Source of the DNA: Flavobacteriales bacterium
GTDB lineage: Bacteria > Bacteroidota > Bacteroidia > Flavobacteriales_F > PHOS-HE28
Assembly: GCA_020635715.1 (NCBI GenBank)
Contig: JACJZG010000010.1
Coordinates: forward strand, 1-64,000
Length of the DNA stretch: 64,000 nt
Direction: 5' to 3'
Positions within the stretch are counted from its first letter, which is position 1. Each line of letters starts with the position of its first letter. A program made the translations under genes and the position numbers. Below, piece by piece: positions 35,630 through 42,908 of this stretch. Under the pieces are notes generated by a model. That model saw nothing but the letters and a program-made list of their open reading frames with translations. It did not search any database and was not told the DNA's origin.

Positions 35630-35663
35630 CGAAGATAGATCCTTCTTCCGGAAAACCAACAAA
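35630..35663 (-). promoter_or_regulatory. Promoter of the rplM-rpsI-rpsB-tsf group
   Basis: Minus strand TTTG (35663-35660) and TTG (35659-35657), then TATCTTCG at 35637-35630, with spacers of 22 and 19 bases. This is the best-formed -33/-7 pair in the window. The leader would be about 60 bases. Confidence 0.6.
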
Positions 35664-35705
35664 CACCTGTGGACAGCCTCCCTCCCACCGCTCAGAACGG
35701 CGCGT

Positions 35706-36734
35706 TCAGACCGCTTGTGCCACCAGCAGGACCGGGCGCTCCGCGCTCCCGCCCAGGCTGGCCATCACGGTGGAGGCCTCTCCTTCGCCCTCACCCCGGA
35801 CCTGTACGGACCCTCTGAAGGCGGCCAGCTGATCCCCGGCCTCCGCAGCATCCACCTCCACACCCTGCACCAGCATGAAACCTTCGGCCCGGCGGGCCAG
35901 CACGCAAACCCCCCTTCTTCCCGGGCTCAGCTCATCCAGCACATGCGCCACCCGTGAGTAGGCCGCTTCACACGCCAGCACGGAACGGCCATCGGCCGGT
36001 CCCACCAGGTCGTTCCGGATCACCCCTGCCACCACCTCGGCCACACCTGGGATACTGTGCCCGGCTTGAAAAAGGAGGATGTCGTTCATCACCACCGTGC
36101 CATGCAGGATCGCCGCCTCCCGGATGATCTTCTCCAACGGATGTGCATCACCGGTGCGGACCGCCAGCGCGAACAGGGCATGATCCTCGCCGAGGCCGCG
36201 CAACATATGGCCCAGCTCATTGCCCGATCGGCGCGTCATCTCGATGAAACCCACGCCGGCGCCGCGACCCTCGGAAGGGACCTGCAGCATGCGCATGGAA
36301 AGGTCCTTGAGCGCCATCTGGTCCATGCCACGGATGGACTCCAGTTGACGGGCCAGGGCATCCACACGCCACTTGGCCACCCCATTGATGGCCACCAGGT
36401 CCTGGCCGGACGGGTTCGCCCGGCAACAGAAGAAGCTCCGTCCTTCGCCCTGGTCGATGTGCGGCGGGAGGTCCGCCCGGTGCCGGATGATGTTCTGGTA
36501 GGCCTCAACAAGCAGGAAGGCCAACCGTTTCCGGTGAACGGAAGCGCCGCTCATGGCCGTGATCAGCCGGTCGCTCAGGTCCAGCAGGCGCCCGGTCAGG
36601 TCATCGCCGAAGTGGCCGCTATAACCGAATATGGAACGGTCCTCCCTGAACGCCTGGAGCAGTGCCTGCGCCGTGATCGAACAGGCCGCGGCTGCTGTCA
36701 CGCTCTCCCTCCCCCCGAATGCAACTGGATCCAT
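35706..36734 (-). CDS. SiaB-like (DUF6272) histidine-kinase-type ATPase with a long C-terminal extension
   Basis: 342 residues from the ATG at 36734 (MDPVAFGGRESVTAAAACS); an upstream in-frame ATG at 36791 is possible. Residues ~35-180 resemble the SiaB family: FGYSGHFGDDLTGRLLDLSD, then KRLAFLLVEAYQNIIRHR (N-box-like), and GAGVGFIEMTRRSGNELG (G-box-like). Such proteins phosphorylate SiaC-type partners in surface-behaviour signalling in Pseudomonas; that role is family knowledge, not shown here. The C-terminal ~150 residues (FALAVRTGDAHPLEKIIREA ... VVAGVIRNDLVG ... VHVLDELSPGRRGVCVLA-type segment) exceed the usual ~190-residue size and I do not recognise them. No siaA, C or D gene lies nearby. 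Confidence 0.65.
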   Translation of the reverse strand: MDPVAFGGRESVTAAAACSITAQALLQAFREDRSIFGYSGHFGDDLTGRLLDLSDRLITAMSGASVHRKRLAFLLVEAYQNIIRHRADLPPHIDQGEGRSFFCCRANPSGQDLVAINGVAKWRVDALARQLESIRGMDQMALKDLSMRMLQVPSEGRGAGVGFIEMTRRSGNELGHMLRGLGEDHALFALAVRTGDAHPLEKIIREAAILHGTVVMNDILLFQAGHSIPGVAEVVAGVIRNDLVGPADGRSVLACEAAYSRVAHVLDELSPGRRGVCVLARRAEGFMLVQGVEVDAAEAGDQLAAFRGSVQVRGEGEGEASTVMASLGGSAERPVLLVAQAV

Positions 36735-36890
36735 TCCCCATTCATATGAAGTATGCCGATCAACGTGGATCCCGATGGGGAGAGCCAGCATTCACTGGAG
36801 GATCCTGCGCGAAGGAAACAAATGCCGGGCAGACGGGCATCACCCGGACCACACGTCAGCAGCGGGTCAGGTGCGCCAGGATGAATGGGC

Positions 36891-38084
36891 TCACGCGATC
36901 ACCCCCAGCTCCCTGCCCACCTTGGCGAAAGCCGCAAGCGCGTGATCGATGTGCGCGTCCGTATGGGCCGCGCTCAGCTGGACCCGGATGCGCGCCGTGT
37001 CCTTGGGCACCACCGGATAGAAGAAGCCGATGACGTAGATACCTTCCTCGAGCAACCGGTCGGCCATCACCTGGCTCAGGCGCGCATCACCCAGCATCAC
37101 CGGTACGATGGCGGCCCCGGCCCCGCGTGTCTTGAAGCCCAAGGCTTCGATCCCGGAGCGGAAACGGTCAACGTTCGCCTCCAATCGGTCACGCAGTTCC
37201 GTCGTGCTGCTCAACAGGTCGATCACACGGATGGAAGCGCCCACGATGGACGGTGCGAGCGAATTGCTGAAGAGATAGGGACGGCTGCGCTGGCGCAACA
37301 ATTCAACGATCTCCTTGCGCGCGCTGGTGTAGCCCCCCATGGCACCGCCCAGCGCCTTGCCCAAGGTCCCGGTGATGATGTCCACACGGCCGGTCACCCC
37401 ACAATGCTCCACACTGCCGCGACCGGTCTTCCCGATGAACCCCGCGGCGTGACATTCATCCACCATCACCAGAGCCTCGTACTTGTCCGCCAGGTCGCAC
37501 ACCCCCTTGAGGTCAGCCACGATGCCGTCCATGCTGAAGACACCGTCGGTGACGATGAGGATGTGCCGGGCCCCATCCTTGCGTGCGGTCTGCAACTGCA
37601 GTTCCAGGTCGGCCATATCGTTGTTCGCATACCGGTAGCGCATGGCCTTGCACAGGCGCACACCGTCAATAATGCTGGCGTGGTTCAGTGAGTCGCTGAT
37701 GATGGCATCGAGTTCGGTGAGCAGGGGCTCGAACACGCCACCGTTCGCATCGAAGCAGGCCGCGTAAAGGATGGTGTCATCCAGCGAGTGGAACGCGGAG
37801 AGCTTCGCTTCGAGCTCCTTGTGGATGTCCTGGGTGCCGCAGATGAAGCGCACGCTGCTCATGCCATAGCCGTGGGAATCCAGCGTGGCGTGGGCGGCCT
37901 TGGTCACCTCGGGGTGTGAGGAGAGGCCGAGGTAATTGTTGGCGCAGAAGTTCAGCACCTTGCGGCCGTTCACGGTGATCTCCGCGCCCTGCTCGCTGGT
38001 GATGATGCGTTCGCGTTTGAAGAGGCCGGCCTCCTCGATGGACCTCAGTTCGTTGCCCAGGTGCTCCTTGATGCTTCCGTACAT
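36891..38084 (-). CDS. kbl: Glycine C-acetyltransferase (2-amino-3-ketobutyrate CoA ligase)
   Basis: 397 residues from the ATG at 38084 (MYGSIKEHLGNELRSIEEAG), the family length; the longer reading enters the methyltransferase end. It cleaves 2-amino-3-ketobutyrate with CoA to glycine and acetyl-CoA in threonine breakdown. It is an alpha-oxoamine synthase with PLP: NFCANNYLGLSSHP, FDANGGVFEPLL, the Asp of MVDECHAAGFIG that binds the PLP ring nitrogen, and the Schiff-base Lys in IITGTLGKALGGAMGG. tdh (threonine dehydrogenase) is not in the window. The TylF-type gene upstream is on the same strand, 65 bases away. Confidence 0.95.
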   Translation of the reverse strand: MYGSIKEHLGNELRSIEEAGLFKRERIITSEQGAEITVNGRKVLNFCANNYLGLSSHPEVTKAAHATLDSHGYGMSSVRFICGTQDIHKELEAKLSAFHSLDDTILYAACFDANGGVFEPLLTELDAIISDSLNHASIIDGVRLCKAMRYRYANNDMADLELQLQTARKDGARHILIVTDGVFSMDGIVADLKGVCDLADKYEALVMVDECHAAGFIGKTGRGSVEHCGVTGRVDIITGTLGKALGGAMGGYTSARKEIVELLRQRSRPYLFSNSLAPSIVGASIRVIDLLSSTTELRDRLEANVDRFRSGIEALGFKTRGAGAAIVPVMLGDARLSQVMADRLLEEGIYVIGFFYPVVPKDTARIRVQLSAAHTDAHIDHALAAFAKVGRELGVIA

Positions 38085-38149
38085 GGAGGCAAAGGTGCGA
38101 AGCAGGAACGAGCCATGGGCGCTGACCGGTGGACAGCGCAAGGGGTGGG

Positions 38150-38899
38150 CTACAGCTTCCGGAAGTAGCCGTTGGAATATTCGTTGGCGTAGAGCAGCGA
38201 CACCTTCTCCGGCTTGTCCCGGAAGAACTCGTCGGTGGCACGCTTCACGCCGGGTGACCTGTACCCGCCGGGAAGTCCCTTCCGCGGGTAGATCGCCTCA
38301 TCGTAGTACACCGCGATCATGCCAATGGCGCCGGGTGCCATGCGTTCATAGAGATGGGGAAGCACGTGACGCGTCGACTCGTACAGGTCGCCGTCGATCA
38401 ACGCGAAGCTGATGCGGTCCGGCAACTGGGAGGGGATGGTCTCCTCGAACCAGCCCTTGTGGGTATGGGGCATCTTCAGCCCCAGCTTGTTGAACTTCTG
38501 CGTGAAGAGGTCCAATCCGGCGGCCATGTATCCTTTCTGGTACACGCCGTCCTTGCTGTCATTGGTCGATAGTTCCGGCAGGCCCTCGAAGCTGTCGTAG
38601 GCGTGCACCTGTTTCTCCGGGGCGAGCTGGGATATCACGCGTTGCATGACGATGGTGCTGTCCCCGGCGTTGCAGCCGACATCCACGACATCGCCAGGCA
38701 CCTTGTTGGCCACGGTCTGTTCCAGCAGGTGGAAGAGGTTCATGCGGGCCTCCACGTTGGCCATGTTCCCCGGCACCGGTGTGAGTTGTGCGCCGATCCG
38801 GAGCTTGCGCAGCACCTTGTTGGCAAAGCGCTGCCAGTCCGTCGGCGTGCGATGATCCCAATCGAAGGTGGTGGCGATGAAAGCGTTGTCCATGGGCAT
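38150..38899 (-). CDS. TylF/MycF family class I methyltransferase
   Basis: 249 residues (247 from the second Met). It has the TylF-type SAM fold: the Met/Gln-rich helix region MNLFHLLEQTVANKVPGDVVDVGC containing the GxG-like VVDVGCNAGDST, then VHAYDSFEGLPE and FALIDGDLYESTRHVLPHLY, the Asp pair that binds the metal and sugar hydroxyls in characterised members. Characterised TylF/MycF enzymes O-methylate sugars of macrolides; in this phylum they often sit in polysaccharide clusters. Here it follows a CPBP-like membrane protein by 6 bases on the same strand, so its substrate is not given by context. Confidence 0.88.
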   Translation of the reverse strand: MPMDNAFIATTFDWDHRTPTDWQRFANKVLRKLRIGAQLTPVPGNMANVEARMNLFHLLEQTVANKVPGDVVDVGCNAGDSTIVMQRVISQLAPEKQVHAYDSFEGLPELSTNDSKDGVYQKGYMAAGLDLFTQKFNKLGLKMPHTHKGWFEETIPSQLPDRISFALIDGDLYESTRHVLPHLYERMAPGAIGMIAVYYDEAIYPRKGLPGGYRSPGVKRATDEFFRDKPEKVSLLYANEYSNGYFRKL

Positions 38900-38905
38900 A
38901 GTGGA

Positions 38906-39835
38906 TCAGGCCGCGGCCAGCTGGGGATCCTTGTTCTTCCGTTGGGATGGGTTCCAATCCGGGATCTTCGGGTCGGTCCAGGTGGGCCGTGGTCCAAGTC
39001 CCATGTCCTTGGGTCCATAACGGATCACCACGAAGGCGGCGATGGCCACTTCCACCCAGACGAAGACCATCACCCAGCTGGGATCCCCATCGTGGGCCAC
39101 GGGCAGGGCGGGCATGATGTAGAAGGCGATGTTGCTGATCAGCTGCATGATGAGCAGGATCAGTCCGCTGTGGGTCATGTTGTACACCCATCCCAACAGG
39201 ATGGCCAGGCCGATCATGCTGAGCAGGAAGAAGTACCAGGGGATGCCGTCGGGAACACCTTCGCCGAGCAGCAGCATGGGCAGGTACCACAGCCCCCAGA
39301 TCACACCGGTGAGGGTGCAGGAGACGAACGCGCTGTACTTGTCCTGCAGACGAGTGGCGCAATACTTCATCCAGGTGGTCTCCTCCACCAGTGCGATGCC
39401 GATGATGAAGGGCATACCGAACAGGAGGTTGATGATGTGCATGCGCTCCCCGTTGGGACCCTCGGAGAACATGGGCTGTGCGGCACCCGGCCAGGGCAGC
39501 CAGCCGGCCAGGTCGGCGATGGCCCAGCCGAGGTAGCAGAACAGGAACTTCCAGGAGGCGGCGAAGGCCCACCACTTGCCCGGCACGCGCCAGATGCGGT
39601 AGGCACCGAACAACTTGTACAGGCCTTGTTTGCCCTCCAGGTACCAGGTGAGGAGCACGGCGAACACCAAGGGCCAGAAGACGCGGAAGCGGAAGACCAT
39701 GTGCGCCTCCGGAGAGTCGTGCATCCGTTTGCCCTCGACCATGAGGGAGGAGGCGTAGAGCACGATCCCCAATTGGATGGACAGCACGATCACGGCCAGC
39801 GTGAGCACGGGATAGCGGGAGATGAAGGTTCGCAT
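38906..39835 (-). CDS. CPBP-like (CAAX/Rce1-type) polytopic membrane protein with altered active site
   Basis: 309 residues with about eight hydrophobic spans. The region VEETTWMKYCATRLQDKYS aligns with motif 1 of CPBP intramembrane proteases (EExxxR, with the Glu pair kept and the Arg position changed), and VIWGLWYLPMLL with motif 2, normally FxxWH. Here Tyr stands where the His would be, and MQLISN replaces the usual HxxxN of motif 3. The fold is therefore likely CPBP, but proteolysis is doubtful. An Asp/Pro/Lys-rich tail (DPKIPDWNPSQRKNKDPQ) is cytosolic. It is followed after 6 bases by the TylF-type gene. Confidence 0.7.
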   Translation of the reverse strand: MRTFISRYPVLTLAVIVLSIQLGIVLYASSLMVEGKRMHDSPEAHMVFRFRVFWPLVFAVLLTWYLEGKQGLYKLFGAYRIWRVPGKWWAFAASWKFLFCYLGWAIADLAGWLPWPGAAQPMFSEGPNGERMHIINLLFGMPFIIGIALVEETTWMKYCATRLQDKYSAFVSCTLTGVIWGLWYLPMLLLGEGVPDGIPWYFFLLSMIGLAILLGWVYNMTHSGLILLIMQLISNIAFYIMPALPVAHDGDPSWVMVFVWVEVAIAAFVVIRYGPKDMGLGPRPTWTDPKIPDWNPSQRKNKDPQLAAA

Positions 39836-39947
39836 GGGTTGGTTGTGCCGGACCCCGAAGGTTCCGCGACGAAGTTGATGACGCGAGGGCGTTGTACGCT
39901 TCCGTCGGACGAAAGTTCCTCAACAGGCAGGCGGGGGATCCGTGGGC

Positions 39948-40244
39948 TCAGCCCTTGTCCACCACGCGTGGCACCTTGAAGTAGTCGCTGTCCTTCACCG
40001 GTGCGTTCATCAGCGCATCCTGCTTGGTGATCTCCAAGGCCGCAACGTCCTCGCGGAGCACATCGGCTTCATCGGTCATGAAGATCAGCGGCTCCACCCC
40101 TTTGGTGTCCACCTCATTCAGTTTCTCCACGAAGTCGATCACGCGTTGCATATCGGTGAGCAGAGTGGCCCGTGCGGCGGGCTCGCTCACATCCAGCCGG
40201 GCCAGCTCCGCGATGCGGTCGAGTGTCTCTTCCGTGATCCTCAT
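39948..40244 (-). CDS. gatC: Aspartyl/glutamyl-tRNA amidotransferase subunit C
   Basis: 98 residues. GatC bridges GatA and GatB in the amidotransferase that makes Gln-tRNA(Gln) and/or Asn-tRNA(Asn). It is recognised by ITEETLDRIAELARLDVSE at the start, MQRVIDFVEKLNEVDT in the middle, and the C-terminal LREDVAALEI and NAPVKDSDYFKVPRVVDKG, all standard for the subunit. Its ATG at 40244 overlaps the plsC stop (ATGA), so the two are translationally coupled. gatA and gatB are elsewhere. Confidence 0.95.
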   Translation of the reverse strand: MRITEETLDRIAELARLDVSEPAARATLLTDMQRVIDFVEKLNEVDTKGVEPLIFMTDEADVLREDVAALEITKQDALMNAPVKDSDYFKVPRVVDKG

Positions 40245-41050
40245 GGGCGCAACAGTGGTTCTTCGATGGTGCGGTAGACGCGGTCGCGCAAAGTTACCAG
40301 ATCATCCATGGTGAGGCCCGCGGTGGGGATGGCACCGTGCACCACGGCGTGGGCAAGACCCGGCCTGGCGCGGCTCAGGAGCTCGGCCGGCTCTCCGAAC
40401 AACCGCCAATGGTCCAGGAAAGTGATCGGCACGATGGGCACCTGCTTCTCAATGGCCAGCCGGAAGGCCCCGTCCTTGAACGGCTTCATGCGCGGGGTGT
40501 AGCCGGGGATGGTCCCTTCCGGGAACAACGCCAGGCTCACCCCGCGGTCCAGCGTATCCGCCGCCTTGCGGAAGGCCTTGGCCGCTTCCACCCGATCACC
40601 GCGGTTCACGGCGATGTTCATGCCTTTGAAGAAGATGTTGAAGAGCGGCCAGCGCAACAGTTCATACTTGCCCATGAACAGGAAATAGGTCGGCACCACG
40701 TTGTACATCTGGATGATGTCCAGGTAGCTGCTATGGTTGCAGCAGATGATATAGGGTGCAGCCGGGAGCGTTCCCCTCCGTTCGGAGCGGAGGGGGATGC
40801 CCAGAGCGCATTGCAGGAAGAAGGCCCAGGCACGCTTCAGCCGGAAGGCACGCTGGTAGCGCCGGGGGTGGAAAAGCAGGATGCGGAACGGGATGTAGAG
40901 CACCACCAGGGAGCCGAAGAAGACCAGCGCGAAGTAGAGCTTGTAGATCCAGCGCAGCGGCAGGAAGAGCCACTTGAGCACAACGGATCGCCTGTCCTCC
41001 CCTGGGACAACGCGTGTACGTTCGGTGATCGTGGCTTCCGCTGCGGCCAT
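40241..41050 (-). CDS. 1-acyl-sn-glycerol-3-phosphate acyltransferase family (PlsC-like)
   Basis: 269 residues. It acylates lysophosphatidate in phospholipid synthesis. One membrane span sits at about 30-55 (WIYKLYFALVFFGSLVVLYI). The catalytic HxxxxD motif is NHSSYLD (CCNHSSYLDIIQM), followed by FKGMNIAVNRGDR and the glycerol-3-phosphate-binding FPEGTIPG, then VPIVPITFLD. The length is normal. It is divergent from trpS with a 73-base gap that holds two facing TAnnTTYG motifs, and it overlaps gatC by 4 bases. The substrate could also be another lysolipid, as in other PlsC relatives. Confidence 0.92.
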   Translation of the reverse strand: MAAAEATITERTRVVPGEDRRSVVLKWLFLPLRWIYKLYFALVFFGSLVVLYIPFRILLFHPRRYQRAFRLKRAWAFFLQCALGIPLRSERRGTLPAAPYIICCNHSSYLDIIQMYNVVPTYFLFMGKYELLRWPLFNIFFKGMNIAVNRGDRVEAAKAFRKAADTLDRGVSLALFPEGTIPGYTPRMKPFKDGAFRLAIEKQVPIVPITFLDHWRLFGEPAELLSRARPGLAHAVVHGAIPTAGLTMDDLVTLRDRVYRTIEEPLLRP

Positions 41051-41061
41051 GGAAAGGGGGG

Positions 41062-41069
41062 CGAAATTA
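41062..41069 (-). promoter_or_regulatory. Candidate -7 element of plsC-gatC
   Basis: Minus strand TAATTTCG, ending 11 bases before the plsC ATG; TAnnTTYG type. Confidence 0.45.
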
Positions 41070-41108
41070 CTCGCGGGGAACCCGGCCGGTGAGTGGCGGG
41101 TACCCGGC

Positions 41109-41116
41109 TAACTTCG
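41109..41116 (+). promoter_or_regulatory. Candidate -7 element of trpS
   Basis: TAACTTCG with only 7 bases to the ATG, which places the expected transcription start at or next to the start codon. Confidence 0.5.
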
Positions 41117-41123
41117 CCGCCCC

Positions 41124-42101
41124 ATGGCACGCATCCTCACCGGCATCCAAAGCACGGGGGTCCCGCACCTCGGCAACGTACTGGGAGCCATCGCGCCGGC
41201 CATTGCCCTGAGCCGCGACGACCGGAACGAATCCTACCTCTTCATCGCCGATCTCCACAGCCTCACCCAGATCAAGGATCCGGCGGTGCTGCGCGAGAAC
41301 ACTTACGGTGTGGCGGCGGCCTGGCTCGCCTGCGGACTGGACCCCACGCGTACCGTGTTCTACCGGCAGAGCGACGTCCCGATGGTGGCGGAACTCACCT
41401 GGTACCTCAGCTGCTTCTTCCCCTATTCCAGACTGGCCCTGGCCCACAGCTTCAAGGACAAGGCCGACCGGCTGGAGGACGTGAACGGAGGGCTCTTCGT
41501 ATACCCCATGCTCATGGCGGCGGACATCCTGCTCTACGACGTGCACCAGGTGCCGGTGGGCAAGGACCAATTGCAACACCTGGAAATGGCGCGGGATGTG
41601 GCCGAGCGCTTCAACCACCACATGGGCGAGACCTTCGTGGTACCGGCAGCGCGGGTGGACCAGGAGGTGATGATCGTACCCGGCACGGACGGCGAGAAGA
41701 TGAGCAAGAGCCGCGGCAACACCATTCAGTTGTTCGCACCGGAGAAGGAATTGAAACAGCAGGTGATGGGCATCGTTACCGACAGCACGCCGCTGGAGGC
41801 CCCGAAGGACCCGGAGAAGGACAACGTCTTCGCCATCTTCAAGCTGGTGGCTCCGCCGGAAGCCGTGCAGCGCATGCGCGAGAACTACGAGCGCGGCGGT
41901 TATGGGTATGGTCACGCCAAGAAGGAGCTGCTCTCGGCCCTGCTCGACGGCTATTCCACGCAGCGCGCGCGGTTCGCGGAGCTCATGGCCGATCGCGGAG
42001 AACTCGACGCACAACTGCGGATCGGCGCCGAAAAGGCCACGGCCGTGGCGAACGCGGTGCTCGATCGGGTGCGCGCGCGGCTGGGCTATGGCCCGGCATG
42101 A
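41124..42101 (+). CDS. trpS: Tryptophanyl-tRNA synthetase
   Basis: 325 residues, normal for TrpRS-I. It charges tRNA(Trp). Class I signatures are the HIGH-like GVPHLGN at about 13-19 and KMSKS exactly (GEKMSKSRGN, about 193). Others are ALAHSFKDKADR, VYPMLMAADILLYD and VPVGKDQLQHLEMARDVAERFN, which form the Trp and AMP pocket. The ATG follows a candidate -7 element by 7 bases, so the message may be leaderless. The small membrane protein gene begins 40 bases downstream with its own element. Confidence 0.97.
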   Translation: MARILTGIQSTGVPHLGNVLGAIAPAIALSRDDRNESYLFIADLHSLTQIKDPAVLRENTYGVAAAWLACGLDPTRTVFYRQSDVPMVAELTWYLSCFFPYSRLALAHSFKDKADRLEDVNGGLFVYPMLMAADILLYDVHQVPVGKDQLQHLEMARDVAERFNHHMGETFVVPAARVDQEVMIVPGTDGEKMSKSRGNTIQLFAPEKELKQQVMGIVTDSTPLEAPKDPEKDNVFAIFKLVAPPEAVQRMRENYERGGYGYGHAKKELLSALLDGYSTQRARFAELMADRGELDAQLRIGAEKATAVANAVLDRVRARLGYGPA

Positions 42102-42112
42102 GGTGCGGGGCC

Positions 42113-42120
42113 TACATTTG
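42113..42120 (+). promoter_or_regulatory. Candidate -7 element of the 42.1-44.1 kb operon
   Basis: TACATTTG, a full TAnnTTTG match, 21 bases before the ATG at 42142. Confidence 0.5.
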
Positions 42121-42141
42121 GCGACCATTCTCTCTGCTTCC

Positions 42142-42582
42142 ATGGATAATCCGTTCCTCGTATTCGCACACAGCCTCATCCGGTACGGCGTGCTCATCAC
42201 CGTGGCCTGGGCGGGCCTGGTGCATCTGCGTGGTCTGCTCTTCAAACGGCCGATCCTCACCTATGAACGCGCGATGTCGATCGTTGCGATGGTCCTCTGC
42301 CACGTTCAACTCGTCATCGGGCTCATCCTGTACCTGATGAACTTCAAGCAGTATGCGATGATGCAGGGTCCGGAGGGACGCTTCTGGAAGATGGAGCACA
42401 TCGGGACCATGGTGATCGCCATCGCACTGGTCACCATCGGTCGCTCCACGGCCAAACGCGCCCAGGACGAACAGGTGAAGCAGAAGCGCATCGCCATCTT
42501 CTACCTCATCGCATTGGCCTTGATGCTTTGGGCCATTCCCTGGCCTTTTACCCAACTCGGCCACGGTCGGTCCTGGTTATGA
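42142..42582 (+). CDS. Four-helix membrane protein, possibly haem-binding
   Basis: 146 residues, start at 42142 after the candidate promoter. It has four hydrophobic spans: FLVFAHSLIRYGVLITVAWA, ERAMSIVAMVLCHVQLVIGL, MEHIGTMVIAIALVTIG and RIAIFYLIALALMLWAIPW. A His sits in or at the edge of the first three (FAHSL, LCHVQL, MEHIG), an arrangement that could ligate haem b as in cytochrome b561-like proteins; this is inference. The next gene is a c-type cytochrome overlapping the stop (ATGA), supporting a redox role. I do not recognise a specific family. Confidence 0.7.
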   Translation: MDNPFLVFAHSLIRYGVLITVAWAGLVHLRGLLFKRPILTYERAMSIVAMVLCHVQLVIGLILYLMNFKQYAMMQGPEGRFWKMEHIGTMVIAIALVTIGRSTAKRAQDEQVKQKRIAIFYLIALALMLWAIPWPFTQLGHGRSWL

Positions 42583-42908
42583 GTCGTTCGTTCATCCTTC
42601 CCTTGGGCATAGCCCTGTTGGTGCTCGCCTGTGGCAGCGCGAGTGGAACAGGCGGTGATCACATGGCCGAGGAAGCTTCACCGGGCAAAGCCGTCTTCAA
42701 CATGAACTGCACCCTGTGCCACGGGCGGGATGGCAAAGCGGGCCTGAACGGCGCGAAGGATCTGACCGTGTCCACATTGACCACGGAGGAGATGAAGGCC
42801 ATCGTACGGAACGGGAAAGGAGCCATGGCTCCTTACAAGCAGGTGCTTTCCGCCCAGGAGATCGAGGCGGTGGTGACCTACATCCGCACCTTGGGCGGAG
42901 CGAAATGA
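42579..42908 (+). CDS. Small c-type cytochrome lipoprotein
   Basis: 109 residues from the ATG at 42579. It begins with a lipoprotein signal (LGIALLVLACGSAS; lipobox LVLAC), so it should be anchored in a membrane on the periplasmic side. One CXXCH haem site is seen (NCTLCHGRDGKAG), and a probable axial Met in GAMAPYKQVLS. The size fits a single-haem cytochrome c6/c552 type. It overlaps the upstream membrane protein by 4 bases and the downstream hflX by 4 bases, so all three are one transcript. Electron partners are unknown. Confidence 0.92.
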   Translation: MSRSFILPLGIALLVLACGSASGTGGDHMAEEASPGKAVFNMNCTLCHGRDGKAGLNGAKDLTVSTLTTEEMKAIVRNGKGAMAPYKQVLSAQEIEAVVTYIRTLGGAK

